Made by a program: the position numbers and the translations under genes
The notes under the pieces: model-generated
Told to the model about the DNA's origin: nothing
The model's database searches: none
What the model saw: only the letters and a program-made list of their open reading frames with translations
Part shown: positions 1 to 8,290 of the stretch, piece by piece
Numbering within the stretch: the first letter of the stretch is position 1
How the letters are laid out: every line of letters starts with the position of its first letter
Source of the DNA: Betaproteobacteria bacterium
GTDB lineage: Bacteria > Pseudomonadota > Gammaproteobacteria > Burkholderiales > CAIKXV01
Direction: 5' to 3'
Length of the DNA: 64,000 nucleotides
Assembly: GCA_947458265.1 (NCBI GenBank)
Contig: CANGYF010000002.1
Coordinates: forward strand, 248,001-312,000

Positions 1-2204
1 GCGATCTGGTCGGTCATGTTGTCGGCCGAATCGAACTGGGCCAGCGCCAGGGCGAGCGCATCCGGGGTACCGGCGCGGCTCAGGTAGGCAAGGCAGGTGT
101 TGCGCAGCGCGCGCCGGCCGATCGACTCGCCGTCGTGGCTGTACGCCCCGGGTGCGCGGTTCGCCTCGTACGTCTGCTCGAGCGCGCTGCGATGCGCGCG
201 CGCCAGCTGGCCCACCACCGCTTCGCGCGCGGCGTGCAGGCCTTCGACGTCCACCTGCACCATCTGCTCACCCAGGAAGGTGAAATCCGGCAGGGACAGC
301 GCCAGCGCCTTGAAACGGCCGTCGAGCGCAGGGTCGGCAAGCGTTCGACCGAACGCATCGATGAATGCAGCGGGCAGCTCGATCGCCTGGCCGGCGCGGA
401 ACGATGCGACCGCGCCGAGCAGGATGCGCGTGGCCAGCCGCTGACCGGCCTCCCAGCGGTTGAACGGATCGTCGTCATGGCCCATCAGGAATGCCAGCTC
501 GGCGTCGCTGCAATCGAGGTTCAGCTTCACCGGCGCGGAGAAGCCGCGCAGCAGCGAGGGCACGGGCGCAGACGGCACCCCCTCGAACACGAAGCGCTGC
601 TGCGCCTCGACCAGCGACAGGACCAGTTCGGTCCCGGCGGGCGCTGCCGTCCCGGCCAGCTGCAGCGGCAACGGCCGGCCACCGGCATCGAGCAGCGAGA
701 CCCGTACCGGGATGTGCAGCGGCTGCTTGTGCGGCTGCCCGGGCGTGGCCGCGGTGTGCTGGGTCAGGGTGAGCGTGAAACGCCGCTCGCGCGCATCGTA
801 GGCGGTGGCGACGGTGACCTCCGGCGTGCCCGCCTGCGAATACCACCGTCGGAACAGCGCCAGGTCGACCCCGGAGGCGTCCTGCATCGCCTGCGCGAAG
901 TCGTCGCAGGTGACCGCCTGGCCGTCATGGCGCTCGAAGTAGAGGTCCATGCCCGCGCGGAACTTCTCCGGCCCGAGCAGGGTGTGCATCATCCGGATCA
1001 CTTCCGCGCCCTTCTCGTAGACGGTCGCGGTATAGAAGTTGCTGATCTCGATGTACGCGTCGGGGCGCACCGGATGCGCGAGCGGGCCGCCGTCCTCGGG
1101 GAACTGGTGGCTGCGCAGGGTACGCACGTCGCTGATGCGCTTGACCGCCTTCGAGGTCATGTCGGCGGTGAACTGCTGGTCGCGGAAGACGGTGAGACCT
1201 TCCTTCAGGGACAGCTGGAACCAGTCGCGGCAGGTGACGCGGTTGCCGGTCCAGTTGTGGAAGTACTCGTGCGCGATCACTGCCTCGATCGCCTCGAAGT
1301 CGGCATCGGTCGCGGTCTCGGCCTTCGCCAGCACGTACTTCGAGTTGAAGACGTTCAGGCCCTTGTTCTCCATCGCGCCCATGTTGAAGTCGTCGGCGCT
1401 GAAGATCATGTAGGCATCGAGGTCGTACTCGCGGCCGAAGGCCTCCTCGTCCCAGCGCATCGCCCGCTTCATCGAGGCGATCGCATGGTCGCACTTGTCG
1501 AGGTTGTGCTGCTCGACCCAGACCTCGACGCCGACCTCGCGCCCGGACATCGTGGTGAAGGTATCGCGCGCGCAGACGAGGTTACCGGCCACCAGCGCGA
1601 ACAGGTAGGACGGCTTCGGCCACGGGTCGACCCAGGTGGCGAAATGCCTTCCCTCGGCGCCCTTTCCAGTGGCCGGGCCGCTCTCGCCGCGGTTGCCATT
1701 GGACAGCAGCACCGGGTACTTGTTCCGGTCGGCGATGATGGTCGTGGTGTAGCGGGCCATCACGTCCGGGCGGTCGAGGAAGTAGGTGATCTTGCGGAAG
1801 CCGCGCGCCTCGCACTGGGTGCAGAAGTTGCCGCTGGACTTGTACAGGCCCTCGAGCGCGGTGTTCGCCTCGGGATGGATGATCGTCACCACCTCGAGCG
1901 TGAACTGCCGCGGCACCCGGCCGATGGTCAGCCCTTCGGCATCGACCACGTACTCCGACGGATCGAGTGCCCGGCCATCGAGCACGATCGCTTCGAGCTC
2001 CAGATCGATCCCGTCCAGGCGCAGCGGCGGCGGTACCAGTGCATGCTCGTCGCAGGCGTGGATCACCGAATACGCGGTGACGATCGTGCGGTCTTCATGC
2101 AGGTCGAAGGTCAGTTCGACCGAATCGACGCGGTATGGCGGAGGCGCGTAGTCCGACAGCCGGGTGACCGACGGCGCGGCCGGGGTGCTGGAATCGATGT
2201 CCAT
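1..2204 (-). CDS. pepN: aminopeptidase N, 5' part (runs off left edge)
   Basis: M1-family zinc aminopeptidase that removes N-terminal residues from peptides in the cytoplasm. About 734 codons are present; E. coli PepN is about 870 aa, so the C-terminal helical end lies outside the window. The minus-strand translation shows the exopeptidase motif GAMENKGLN, then the zinc site HEYFHNWTGNR with the third ligand Glu in the following LKEGLTVFRDQQF. The N-terminal half is the usual beta-saddle domain (TYFLDRPDVMARYTT, LLSNGNRGES). ATG at 2204 is chosen because the family-like sequence begins there; the ribosome site is weak. It lies 98 bp from the next gene and is probably transcribed alone. PepN assignment is secure; the 3' end cannot be judged here. 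Confidence 0.93.
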   Translation of the reverse strand, partial: MDIDSSTPAAPSVTRLSDYAPPPYRVDSVELTFDLHEDRTIVTAYSVIHACDEHALVPPPLRLDGIDLELEAIVLDGRALDPSEYVVDAEGLTIGRVPRQFTLEVVTIIHPEANTALEGLYKSSGNFCTQCEARGFRKITYFLDRPDVMARYTTTIIADRNKYPVLLSNGNRGESGPATGKGAEGRHFATWVDPWPKPSYLFALVAGNLVCARDTFTTMSGREVGVEVWVEQHNLDKCDHAIASMKRAMRWDEEAFGREYDLDAYMIFSADDFNMGAMENKGLNVFNSKYVLAKAETATDADFEAIEAVIAHEYFHNWTGNRVTCRDWFQLSLKEGLTVFRDQQFTADMTSKAVKRISDVRTLRSHQFPEDGGPLAHPVRPDAYIEISNFYTATVYEKGAEVIRMMHTLLGPEKFRAGMDLYFERHDGQAVTCDDFAQAMQDASGVDLALFRRWYSQAGTPEVTVATAYDARERRFTLTLTQHTAATPGQPHKQPLHIPVRVSLLDAGGRPLPLQLAGTAAPAGTELVLSLVEAQQRFVFEGVPSAPVPSLLRGFSAPVKLNLDCSDAELAFLMGHDDDPFNRWEAGQRLATRILLGAVASFRAGQAIELPAAFIDAFGRTLADPALDGRFKALALSLPDFTFLGEQMVQVDVEGLHAAREAVVGQLARAHRSALEQTYEANRAPGAYSHDGESIGRRALRNTCLAYLSRAGTPDALALALAQFDSADNMTDQI

Positions 2205-2302
2205 CGAGTGCTCGCCGACAAGGGGGTCAGCCGGCATTCTAACGGCATCGGCCGGATCGGACCCGGGCTGAGGGCTGTCGCCCCACCCGAGTCCGCCGGA
2301 TG

Positions 2303-3307
2303 TCACTCTGCCTTGAGGTTGGCTTCCTTCACCAGCTTGGCGAAGCGCGCACTTTCGGCCCGGATGAACTTGTCGAAGGCCTCGGGCGTGCTACCCACAG
2401 GGATGATGCCGGCCTGGTGGTGCCGCTCGACGATCTCCGGCACCTTGAGCGCACCGTTCACCGCAGCGTTCATGCGATCGATGATCGGGCGCGGCGTCTT
2501 CGCGGGGAAGAACACTCCGTACCAGTTGGTGATCGCAAAGCCGGGCACGCCGCTCTCACCGATGGTGGGGATGTCCGGGAACAACGGCGTGCGGTCCGGC
2601 AGCGTGAAGGCGATCGGACGAAGCCGGCCGGATTTCCAGTGCGGAAGCACCGACACCATCGTCGCGAACGACAGGGTGATGTTGCCGCCCACCAGATCGG
2701 CCATCGCGGGGCCACCGCCTTTGTATGGAACGTGGACCAGTTCGGTGCCAACCAGTCGGTTGAACAGTTCGCCCGCGAGGTGGTCGGCCGCGCCCATGCC
2801 GGAGGAGCCGTAGGTCAGTTTGCCGGGGTTCTTCTTCGCAAGGGCGATGATGTCCTTCACCGACTTGACCGGCAGGGACGGATGCACGACCAGCACATTC
2901 AGCACGGCCGAGGTCTGAGACACCGGTGTCAGGTCGCGCAACGGATCGACCGCCAGCTTGGCGTAGAGCGCAGGGTTGACCGCGATGTTGCCGATCGTGC
3001 CAAGCACCATCGTGTAGCCGTCAGGTTCCGACTTGGCCGCGATCTCGACGCCGATGTTGCCGCCGGCACCACCGCGGTTCTCGACCAGCACCTGCTGGCC
3101 CAGCGTCTCGGACAGCCTGGGGGAAATCAGGCGGCCGACGAAGTCGGTGCCGCCGCCGGGCACGAACGGCATGATGAAGCGGATCGGCTTCGCAGGCCAC
3201 TGCTGCTGGGCCTGCGCGGCGGCAGGCAGGACCATCGGCAACGCGAGCAGGGCCGCCGCAGTGGCGGCGCCGCGTGACGGGAACCTCTTGGCATGGGGGA
3301 GTGGCAT
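2303..3307 (-). CDS. Bug/TctC-family periplasmic solute-binding receptor 1
   Basis: 334 aa extracytoplasmic receptor of the tripartite tricarboxylate transporter (TctC/Bug) family, which binds small carboxylates and similar ligands in the periplasm. A Sec-type signal (KR near the start, an alanine/leucine core, then AAAQA) precedes the mature WPAKPIRFIMPFVPGGGTD. The VENRGGAGGNIG and HVPYKGGGPAM motifs are characteristic. ATG 3307 is preferred over an upstream in-frame ATG because an AGAAAGG site precedes it. No TctA/TctB membrane subunits lie nearby, which is common for the many orphan Bug receptors of Burkholderiales. The ligand is unknown. Confidence 0.9.
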   Translation of the reverse strand: MPLPHAKRFPSRGAATAAALLALPMVLPAAAQAQQQWPAKPIRFIMPFVPGGGTDFVGRLISPRLSETLGQQVLVENRGGAGGNIGVEIAAKSEPDGYTMVLGTIGNIAVNPALYAKLAVDPLRDLTPVSQTSAVLNVLVVHPSLPVKSVKDIIALAKKNPGKLTYGSSGMGAADHLAGELFNRLVGTELVHVPYKGGGPAMADLVGGNITLSFATMVSVLPHWKSGRLRPIAFTLPDRTPLFPDIPTIGESGVPGFAITNWYGVFFPAKTPRPIIDRMNAAVNGALKVPEIVERHHQAGIIPVGSTPEAFDKFIRAESARFAKLVKEANLKAE

Positions 3308-3494
3308 GGACGACCTTTCTGTCATGGGATGCAGCAATGGCGGCAATGTACCAAATCGGTGCATCGCGGGGCCACCGGAACGACTGACCTGCGCATGCCG
3401 GATATGCAGCACGACCCGTGCCAGTTTCCTGTCGCGCTGGCGCAGGCAGCAGCCACCAGCGCCGCAGCGTCCGCTGCCAGTCGATCGCGCTGCG

Positions 3495-4508
3495 TCAGTC
3501 CACCTGTGCGCCCGACGCCCGCACCAGCGCGCCCCACTTCACCACCTCGGCCGCGATGAACTTCGCGAACTGCTCCGGGCTGTTCGGGCTGGGCTCGCCG
3601 CCCTCGGCGGCGATGCGTTCGCGCACATCAGGCAGCTGGAGGACCTTCACGATCTCGCCGTTCAGGCGGCCCACGATATCGGGCGGCGTGCCGGCGGGTG
3701 CAAGCACGCCCCACCAGTTCACCAGCACGAAATCGGGCAAACCGCTCTCGGCCATGGTCGGGACGGCAGGCAGCACGGCGCTCCGCTGGGCGCCGGTGGA
3801 CGCGATGGCGCGCAGCCGACCCGAATTGACCTGCCCGAGGACGGGCGGGATGGTGCTGAACAGCATGCTGATCTGGCCGCCGAGCACGTCGGTCATCGCC
3901 GGTACGTTGCCCTTGTAGGGGATGTGGGTCATCTTCGCCTTCGCGGCGAGCTTGAACTGCTCGCCGGCGAGGTGGCCCGCGGTGCCGTTACCGGGCGAAC
4001 CGAAGGTCAGCTGGTCGGGACGGGCGCGCCCGAGCGCCGCCAGTTCCTTCACCGTCTTCACCGGCAGCGCCGGGTTGACCACCAGCACCAGCGGCGCGGA
4101 CACCGCGTTGGTGATCGGGGCGAAGTCCTTCACCGGGTCGTAGGGCAGCTTCTTGTAGAGTGCAGGCGCGACCGCCAGGTTTGCCGCCTGCCCCATCACC
4201 ACGTTGTACCCATCCGCCGGTGCACGCGCGGCGGCCTCCAGGCCGATGGTGCCGCCCGAGCCGGCGCGGTTCTCGACCACCACCGGCTGGCCGAGCCGCT
4301 CGGCCAGCTTCTGCGCGATCACCCGGGACATCACGTCGGTGCCGCCACCGGGCGGGAACGGGATGAACCAGCGCAACGGCTTGGCTGGCCAGGCCTGGGC
4401 GTGGGCGGTACCTGTCGTCGCTGTCGTGGCTGCGCTGGCCGCCAGTGCCAGGGTGCCCACGGCAGCCAGCACGGACACCACGGACGCCGAGGAAGGAGCG
4501 GCGCTCAT
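3495..4508 (-). CDS. Bug/TctC-family periplasmic receptor 2
   Basis: 337 aa member of the same receptor family as the neighbouring gene, with an N-terminal signal (long Ala/Val/Thr core ending GTAHA) followed by WPAKPLRWFIPFPPGGGTD, VENRAGSGGTIG and HIPYKGNVPAM. Its ATG overlaps the TGA of the upstream lyase gene (ATGA at 4505-4508), so the two are probably translationally coupled. As last gene of a PLP enzyme - lyase - receptor operon it may supply that pathway's substrate; this is inference from position only. The 187 bp beyond its stop shows no gene. Confidence 0.9.
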   Translation of the reverse strand: MSAAPSSASVVSVLAAVGTLALAASAATTATTGTAHAQAWPAKPLRWFIPFPPGGGTDVMSRVIAQKLAERLGQPVVVENRAGSGGTIGLEAAARAPADGYNVVMGQAANLAVAPALYKKLPYDPVKDFAPITNAVSAPLVLVVNPALPVKTVKELAALGRARPDQLTFGSPGNGTAGHLAGEQFKLAAKAKMTHIPYKGNVPAMTDVLGGQISMLFSTIPPVLGQVNSGRLRAIASTGAQRSAVLPAVPTMAESGLPDFVLVNWWGVLAPAGTPPDIVGRLNGEIVKVLQLPDVRERIAAEGGEPSPNSPEQFAKFIAAEVVKWGALVRASGAQVD

Positions 4509-5449
4509 GCCGACACCATCGGCGTGCGTGCCGACGCATCGAGCATCGGCACATGGCCATACAGCGGTTCACCGGGGATGCCTTCGGCCAGCACCTCGCG
4601 GATCGCGATCAGCCGGTCGAGGTCGATGCCGGTACGCAGGCCCATCTCTTCGAGCATGAACACCAGGTCTTCGGTGACGATGTTGCCGGTGGCACCGGGC
4701 GCGAACGGACAGCCGCCGAGGCCGGCGAGCGAGCTGTCGAAGGTGCGCACGTCTTCCTCGAGTGCGGCGACCACGTTGGCGAGGCCGAAGCCGCGGGTGT
4801 TGTGAAGGTGCGCACCACCGAGCTTCTCGCCGATCGCGGCACGCACCTTGCGGAACACGCGCCGGATCTGCGTCGGATTCGCCATGCCGGTGGTGTCGGC
4901 GAGGCCAATCTCGTCGCAGCCAGCCTCGACGCAGGCGATGGCATCGCGCACCACCTGCTCTTCCGACACCCGGCCTTCGATCGTGCAGCCGAACACCGTG
5001 GACAGACCGGCTTCGATCTTCGGACGCTGCGCCTCGGGCAGCGAATCGCGGAAGGCACAGGCCCGGCGGGCATCCTCGATCGCCTCTTCGGTCGTGCGGC
5101 GCACGTTGGCCAGGCTGTGCTTGCGGCTCACCGAGATCGGCAGCGTGATCTTGTGCGCGCCGCTCTCGATCGCACGCAGCACGCCCTTGAAGTTAGGCGC
5201 GAGCACGGCCACGTGCAGGCCGGGAATGCCCAGCGCATGGCGCACCACCTCGGTGGCGTCGACCATCTGCGGGATCACGCTCGGCGGCACGAACGAGCAG
5301 ACCTCGATCTCGCGCAGACCGGCCGCGACGGCGGCGCTGATCCAGCGCTGCTTGAACGCGGTGGGCATGAACTGCTTCGTGTTCTGCAGGCCGTCGCGCG
5401 GACCGACTTCACTGATCAGGACATCGATGCCTTCGACGGACGGGGTCAT
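4505..5449 (-). CDS. hydroxymethylglutaryl-CoA lyase family protein
   Basis: 314 aa TIM-barrel enzyme of the HMGL-like family, which cleaves 3-hydroxy-3-methylglutaryl-CoA (or a related 3-hydroxyacyl-CoA) to acetyl-CoA and a keto acid. The metal-site motif EVGPRDGLQN lies at residues 14-23 and the signature GLGGCPFAPGATGN, with the catalytic Cys, is near the C-terminus. ATG 5449 is chosen over an upstream extension because GGAGGAGC precedes it and it overlaps the upstream TGA (ATGA, 5446-5449). The middle gene of a coupled operon with a PLP ammonia-lyase and a Bug receptor. Burkholderiales carry many such paralogs, so the exact substrate is uncertain; leucine catabolic genes are not adjacent. 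Confidence 0.9.
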   Translation of the reverse strand: MTPSVEGIDVLISEVGPRDGLQNTKQFMPTAFKQRWISAAVAAGLREIEVCSFVPPSVIPQMVDATEVVRHALGIPGLHVAVLAPNFKGVLRAIESGAHKITLPISVSRKHSLANVRRTTEEAIEDARRACAFRDSLPEAQRPKIEAGLSTVFGCTIEGRVSEEQVVRDAIACVEAGCDEIGLADTTGMANPTQIRRVFRKVRAAIGEKLGGAHLHNTRGFGLANVVAALEEDVRTFDSSLAGLGGCPFAPGATGNIVTEDLVFMLEEMGLRTGIDLDRLIAIREVLAEGIPGEPLYGHVPMLDASARTPMVSA

Positions 5450-6450
5450 GCTGCTCCTCCTTGCTTGCGCGCATCGCGTGCGCGGATCAGCGCGCACGCT
5501 GCGCGCACGTCGACGTTGCCACCGGAGACGATCACTCCGATGCGCGCGCCGCTCTTGTAATCGATCTTGCGCTCGAACAACGCGGCCGCAGCCAGCGCGC
5601 CGGTCGGCTCGACGACAATCTTCATGCGCTCCCACAGGAAGAGCATGGCGTCGAGCAGCTGGTCGTCATCTACCGTGACCATGTCGTGCAGCAGCTTCTG
5701 CACCAACGGAAAGGTGAGCGTGCCGAGGGACGGCGTACGTGCGCCATCGGCGATAGTGTCCGGATTGTCGACCGTCTGCAGCACGCCGGTGTGGAACGAG
5801 CGCGTCGCGTCGTCGCCGGCTTGTGGTTCGACTCCGACCACCTTGCACCCTGGGGACAGATGGTGCGCGGCGATCGCGCAGCCCGAGGTCAGGCCGGCGC
5901 CACCGGTGCAGACCAGCAGCCAGTCGAGCGGGCCGACGTCCTCGATCAGCTCCTTCGCCGCCGTGCCCTGTCCCGCGATCACATGCGCATCGTCGTACGG
6001 CGGCACCATCGTCAGGCCGCGCTCCTGCGCCAGCTGGCGTGCAATCGACTCGCGCGTGGTCTTCGTCTTGTCGTAGGTGATGACCTCGGCGCCATAGCCG
6101 CGCGTGGCCTCCAGCTTCACCGAAGCCGCGTCGTCCGGCATCACGATGACCGCCTGGATGCCCAGCAACTGTGCCGACAGCGCCACCGCCTGCGCATGGT
6201 TGCCGGAGGAGAACGTCACCACCCCGCGCGCCTTCTCCGCCGCACCCAGCTGCGACAGCGCGTTGTACGCCCCGCGGAACTTGAACGCACCACTGCGCTG
6301 GAAGTTCTCGCACTTGAAGTACACCTTCGCGCCGGCGCGGCGGTCCACCGTGCCCGACGTCAGCACCGGCGTGCGATGCGCAATCCCCTCCAGCTGCCTC
6401 GCAGCCACCTCGACATCCGCGTATGTCGGCAAATCCGGGTCAGACACCAT
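5446..6450 (-). CDS. PLP-dependent threonine/serine ammonia-lyase (fold type II)
   Basis: 334 aa catabolic-type threonine dehydratase, serine racemase or hydroxyaspartate ammonia-lyase; it lacks the C-terminal ACT-like regulatory domain of IlvA. The PLP lysine is K57 in SGAFKFRGA, the substrate loop is SSGNHAQAVAL and the phosphate-binding glycine loop is CTGGAGLTSG. First gene of an operon with the HMG-CoA-lyase-type gene. The start is odd: a 17-bp dispersed repeat (6431-6447) supplies codons 2-7 (V-S-D-P-D-L), and normal family sequence begins only at about PTYADVE. A GGAGATCGCAGGAAA site precedes ATG 6450. An in-frame extension to 6696 runs through more repeat copies and is not believed. 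Confidence 0.88.
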   Translation of the reverse strand: MVSDPDLPTYADVEVAARQLEGIAHRTPVLTSGTVDRRAGAKVYFKCENFQRSGAFKFRGAYNALSQLGAAEKARGVVTFSSGNHAQAVALSAQLLGIQAVIVMPDDAASVKLEATRGYGAEVITYDKTKTTRESIARQLAQERGLTMVPPYDDAHVIAGQGTAAKELIEDVGPLDWLLVCTGGAGLTSGCAIAAHHLSPGCKVVGVEPQAGDDATRSFHTGVLQTVDNPDTIADGARTPSLGTLTFPLVQKLLHDMVTVDDDQLLDAMLFLWERMKIVVEPTGALAAAALFERKIDYKSGARIGVIVSGGNVDVRAACALIRARDARKQGGAA

Positions 6451-6606
6451 TTTCCTGCGATCTCCGGGACAGGTTGGTCCAATCCCGCATTCTGCTTGAG
6501 AACAGAAATCCGGGTCAGACACGCATTTCCCGGAATGCGTGTCTGACCCGGGTTTTGACCCGGGTTTTGGTCCCGCGCTCGGAAAAACCGTGTCTGACCC
6601 GGATTT
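6431..6606. repeat. cluster of four copies of a 17-bp REP-like repeat with hairpin
   Basis: The 17-mer AAATCCGGGTCAGACAC occurs at 6431-6447 and 6506-6522 in direct orientation, and inverted at 6539-6555 (one mismatch) and 6590-6606. Copies 2 and 3 form a perfect 18-bp inverted repeat (6510-6527 and 6534-6551) around a 6-nt loop. A fifth copy lies at 21961-21977. Paired short palindromes in intergenic DNA are typical of REP/BIME elements moved by RAYT transposases, but no transposase is in the window. The cluster occupies the gap between the divergent PLP lyase and amidohydrolase genes and overlaps the lyase start. Confidence 0.85.
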
Positions 6607-6682
6607 CGGTTCAGGCGATGCGGCGGCGTTATGCTTCGTTCCTTCGGCTGGAACAGGCCCACCTATGCGCGGGAGCACCGAC

Positions 6683-8167
6683 ATGATGCTGATCAAGGGC
6701 GGCCGGATACTGAACCCGGCGAACTACCGTTTCGAAGCGGCGGATATCGTGGTGGAGGCCGACCGTATCGTCGACCTGGTCGCCCCAGGCTCGGTGTCGG
6801 CCGAAGGCAGGCAGGTCGTGGACGCCTCCGACCGGCTGGTCATCCCCGGGCTGGTGAACGGCCACAACCACGCCCAGACCAACCTGTCCAAGGGCATCGC
6901 CGACCGCTGGACGCTGGAGATCCTGCTCGCCAATGCCCCATGGACCGGCGGGCGCCGCTCGGTGGAAGAGAAGTACCTGTCGGCCGCGATCGGCGCCTGC
7001 GAGATGCTGCGCAAGGGCTGCACCGCTTCCTTCGACATGTTCGCCGAGTTCCCGCTGCCGACGATCGATGGCGTCAACGCAGTCGCGCAGGCCTACGCCG
7101 ACGTCGGAATCCGCGCCGCACTGGCGCCGATGATGGCCGATCGCAGTTTCTATGAAGCCATCCCCGGGCTGGCAGATGCCCTGCCCGGCCCGCTGCGCGA
7201 ACAGGCGCTTTCCATCAAGCACGCCCCGCATGCACAGAACGTGGCCGTCTGCCGCGAACTGTTCACGAACTGGAAGTTCGACCGCACGCAGATCCGCCCG
7301 GCACTCGGCCCGACCATCCCGCACCACTGCAGCGATGAATTCCTGATGGGCTGCCGCGACCTCGGCCTGGAACTCGACGTCGGCTTCCAGATGCATGTCG
7401 CCGAATCGAAGATGCAGGCGATCGTTGCGCAGCAGCGCTACGGCAAGACGCTCGTCGCACACCTGGACGACCTGGGCCTGCTTACGCCGGGCTTCTGCGC
7501 CGCGCACGGCGTCTGGCTCGACGACGACGATCGCGCACGCCTCGCCGACCATGGCTGCTCGATCTCGCACAACCCGGGCAGCAACATGAAGCTGGGGTCG
7601 GGCCTGGCCGACACCCGGGCGATGCTCTCGCGCGGCGTGAACCTCGCGCTGGGCACCGATGGCGCCGGCTCGTCGGACAACCTGAACATGTTCGAGGCGA
7701 TGCGCCTGGCCTCCTTCGTGTCGCGGGTGCATGGCCGCGACACCGAGCTCTGGCTGTCGACGCAGGAGGTCCTGCGCGCGGCGACCGAAGGCGGCGCGCA
7801 GGCGCTCGGCTTCGCAGGCCAGATCGGCCGGCTGCAGAAGGGCTACAAGGCGGACATCGTGCTGCTCGACCTCGGCGCGCCGCACTACGTGCCGCTGAAC
7901 GACCCGGTGAACCAGATCGTGCACTGCGAGGACGGCACCGGCGTGCATACGGTGATCGTGAACGGGCGCGTGCTGCTCGAGGCCGGGCGCATCACGTCGT
8001 TCGACTTCGACGCCCTGCGCGTGAAGGCGGCAGCCGCGATCGAGCGACTGACCGAAGTGAACCGCGAGTCGCGCGCGCTGTGCCAGCAGATGGAACCGTA
8101 CGTCAGCCAGTTCTGCAGCGGGCTGGCGAAGACGCCCTACCATGTGGCGGGGTTCTGCCAGCACTGA
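6683..8167 (+). CDS. amidohydrolase-superfamily deaminase/hydrolase (COG0402 type)
   Basis: 494 aa metal-dependent hydrolase of the TrzA/AtzA/chlorohydrolase group, which deaminates or dechlorinates N-heterocycles and related compounds in the cytoplasm. Family landmarks in order: metal pair H61-x-H63 in NGHNHAQTN, a later His in HVAESKMQ, AHGVWLDDDD, SHNPGSNMKLGSG and the Asp in LGTDGAGSSDNLN. C-terminal KADIVLLDL closes the small beta-domain as expected. GGGAG about 8 bases upstream supports ATG 6683 (a second ATG follows at 6686); the longer ORF upstream is repeat sequence. Divergent from the PLP lyase. Substrate unknown. Confidence 0.88.
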   Translation: MMLIKGGRILNPANYRFEAADIVVEADRIVDLVAPGSVSAEGRQVVDASDRLVIPGLVNGHNHAQTNLSKGIADRWTLEILLANAPWTGGRRSVEEKYLSAAIGACEMLRKGCTASFDMFAEFPLPTIDGVNAVAQAYADVGIRAALAPMMADRSFYEAIPGLADALPGPLREQALSIKHAPHAQNVAVCRELFTNWKFDRTQIRPALGPTIPHHCSDEFLMGCRDLGLELDVGFQMHVAESKMQAIVAQQRYGKTLVAHLDDLGLLTPGFCAAHGVWLDDDDRARLADHGCSISHNPGSNMKLGSGLADTRAMLSRGVNLALGTDGAGSSDNLNMFEAMRLASFVSRVHGRDTELWLSTQEVLRAATEGGAQALGFAGQIGRLQKGYKADIVLLDLGAPHYVPLNDPVNQIVHCEDGTGVHTVIVNGRVLLEAGRITSFDFDALRVKAAAAIERLTEVNRESRALCQQMEPYVSQFCSGLAKTPYHVAGFCQH

Positions 8168-8290
8168 GCTGGTCCAGCCCGGGCAGGACACGATCACGGA
8201 CGGTCCTGGGGCCGCCTCGCTTAGAATGGGCACCGCGGCGCTCCGACCGGAGCGCCGCAGCCATTTCTGCAGCGAACCTGCCGCGAGCCC

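Noticed and set aside
135-2813. An 892-codon plus-strand frame at the left edge
   Set aside because: Antisense to pepN and the first Bug receptor, whose motifs are clear on the minus strand.
6431-6606. CRISPR array
   Set aside because: Copies are in both orientations with irregular spacing and no cas genes; it is a REP-like cluster.
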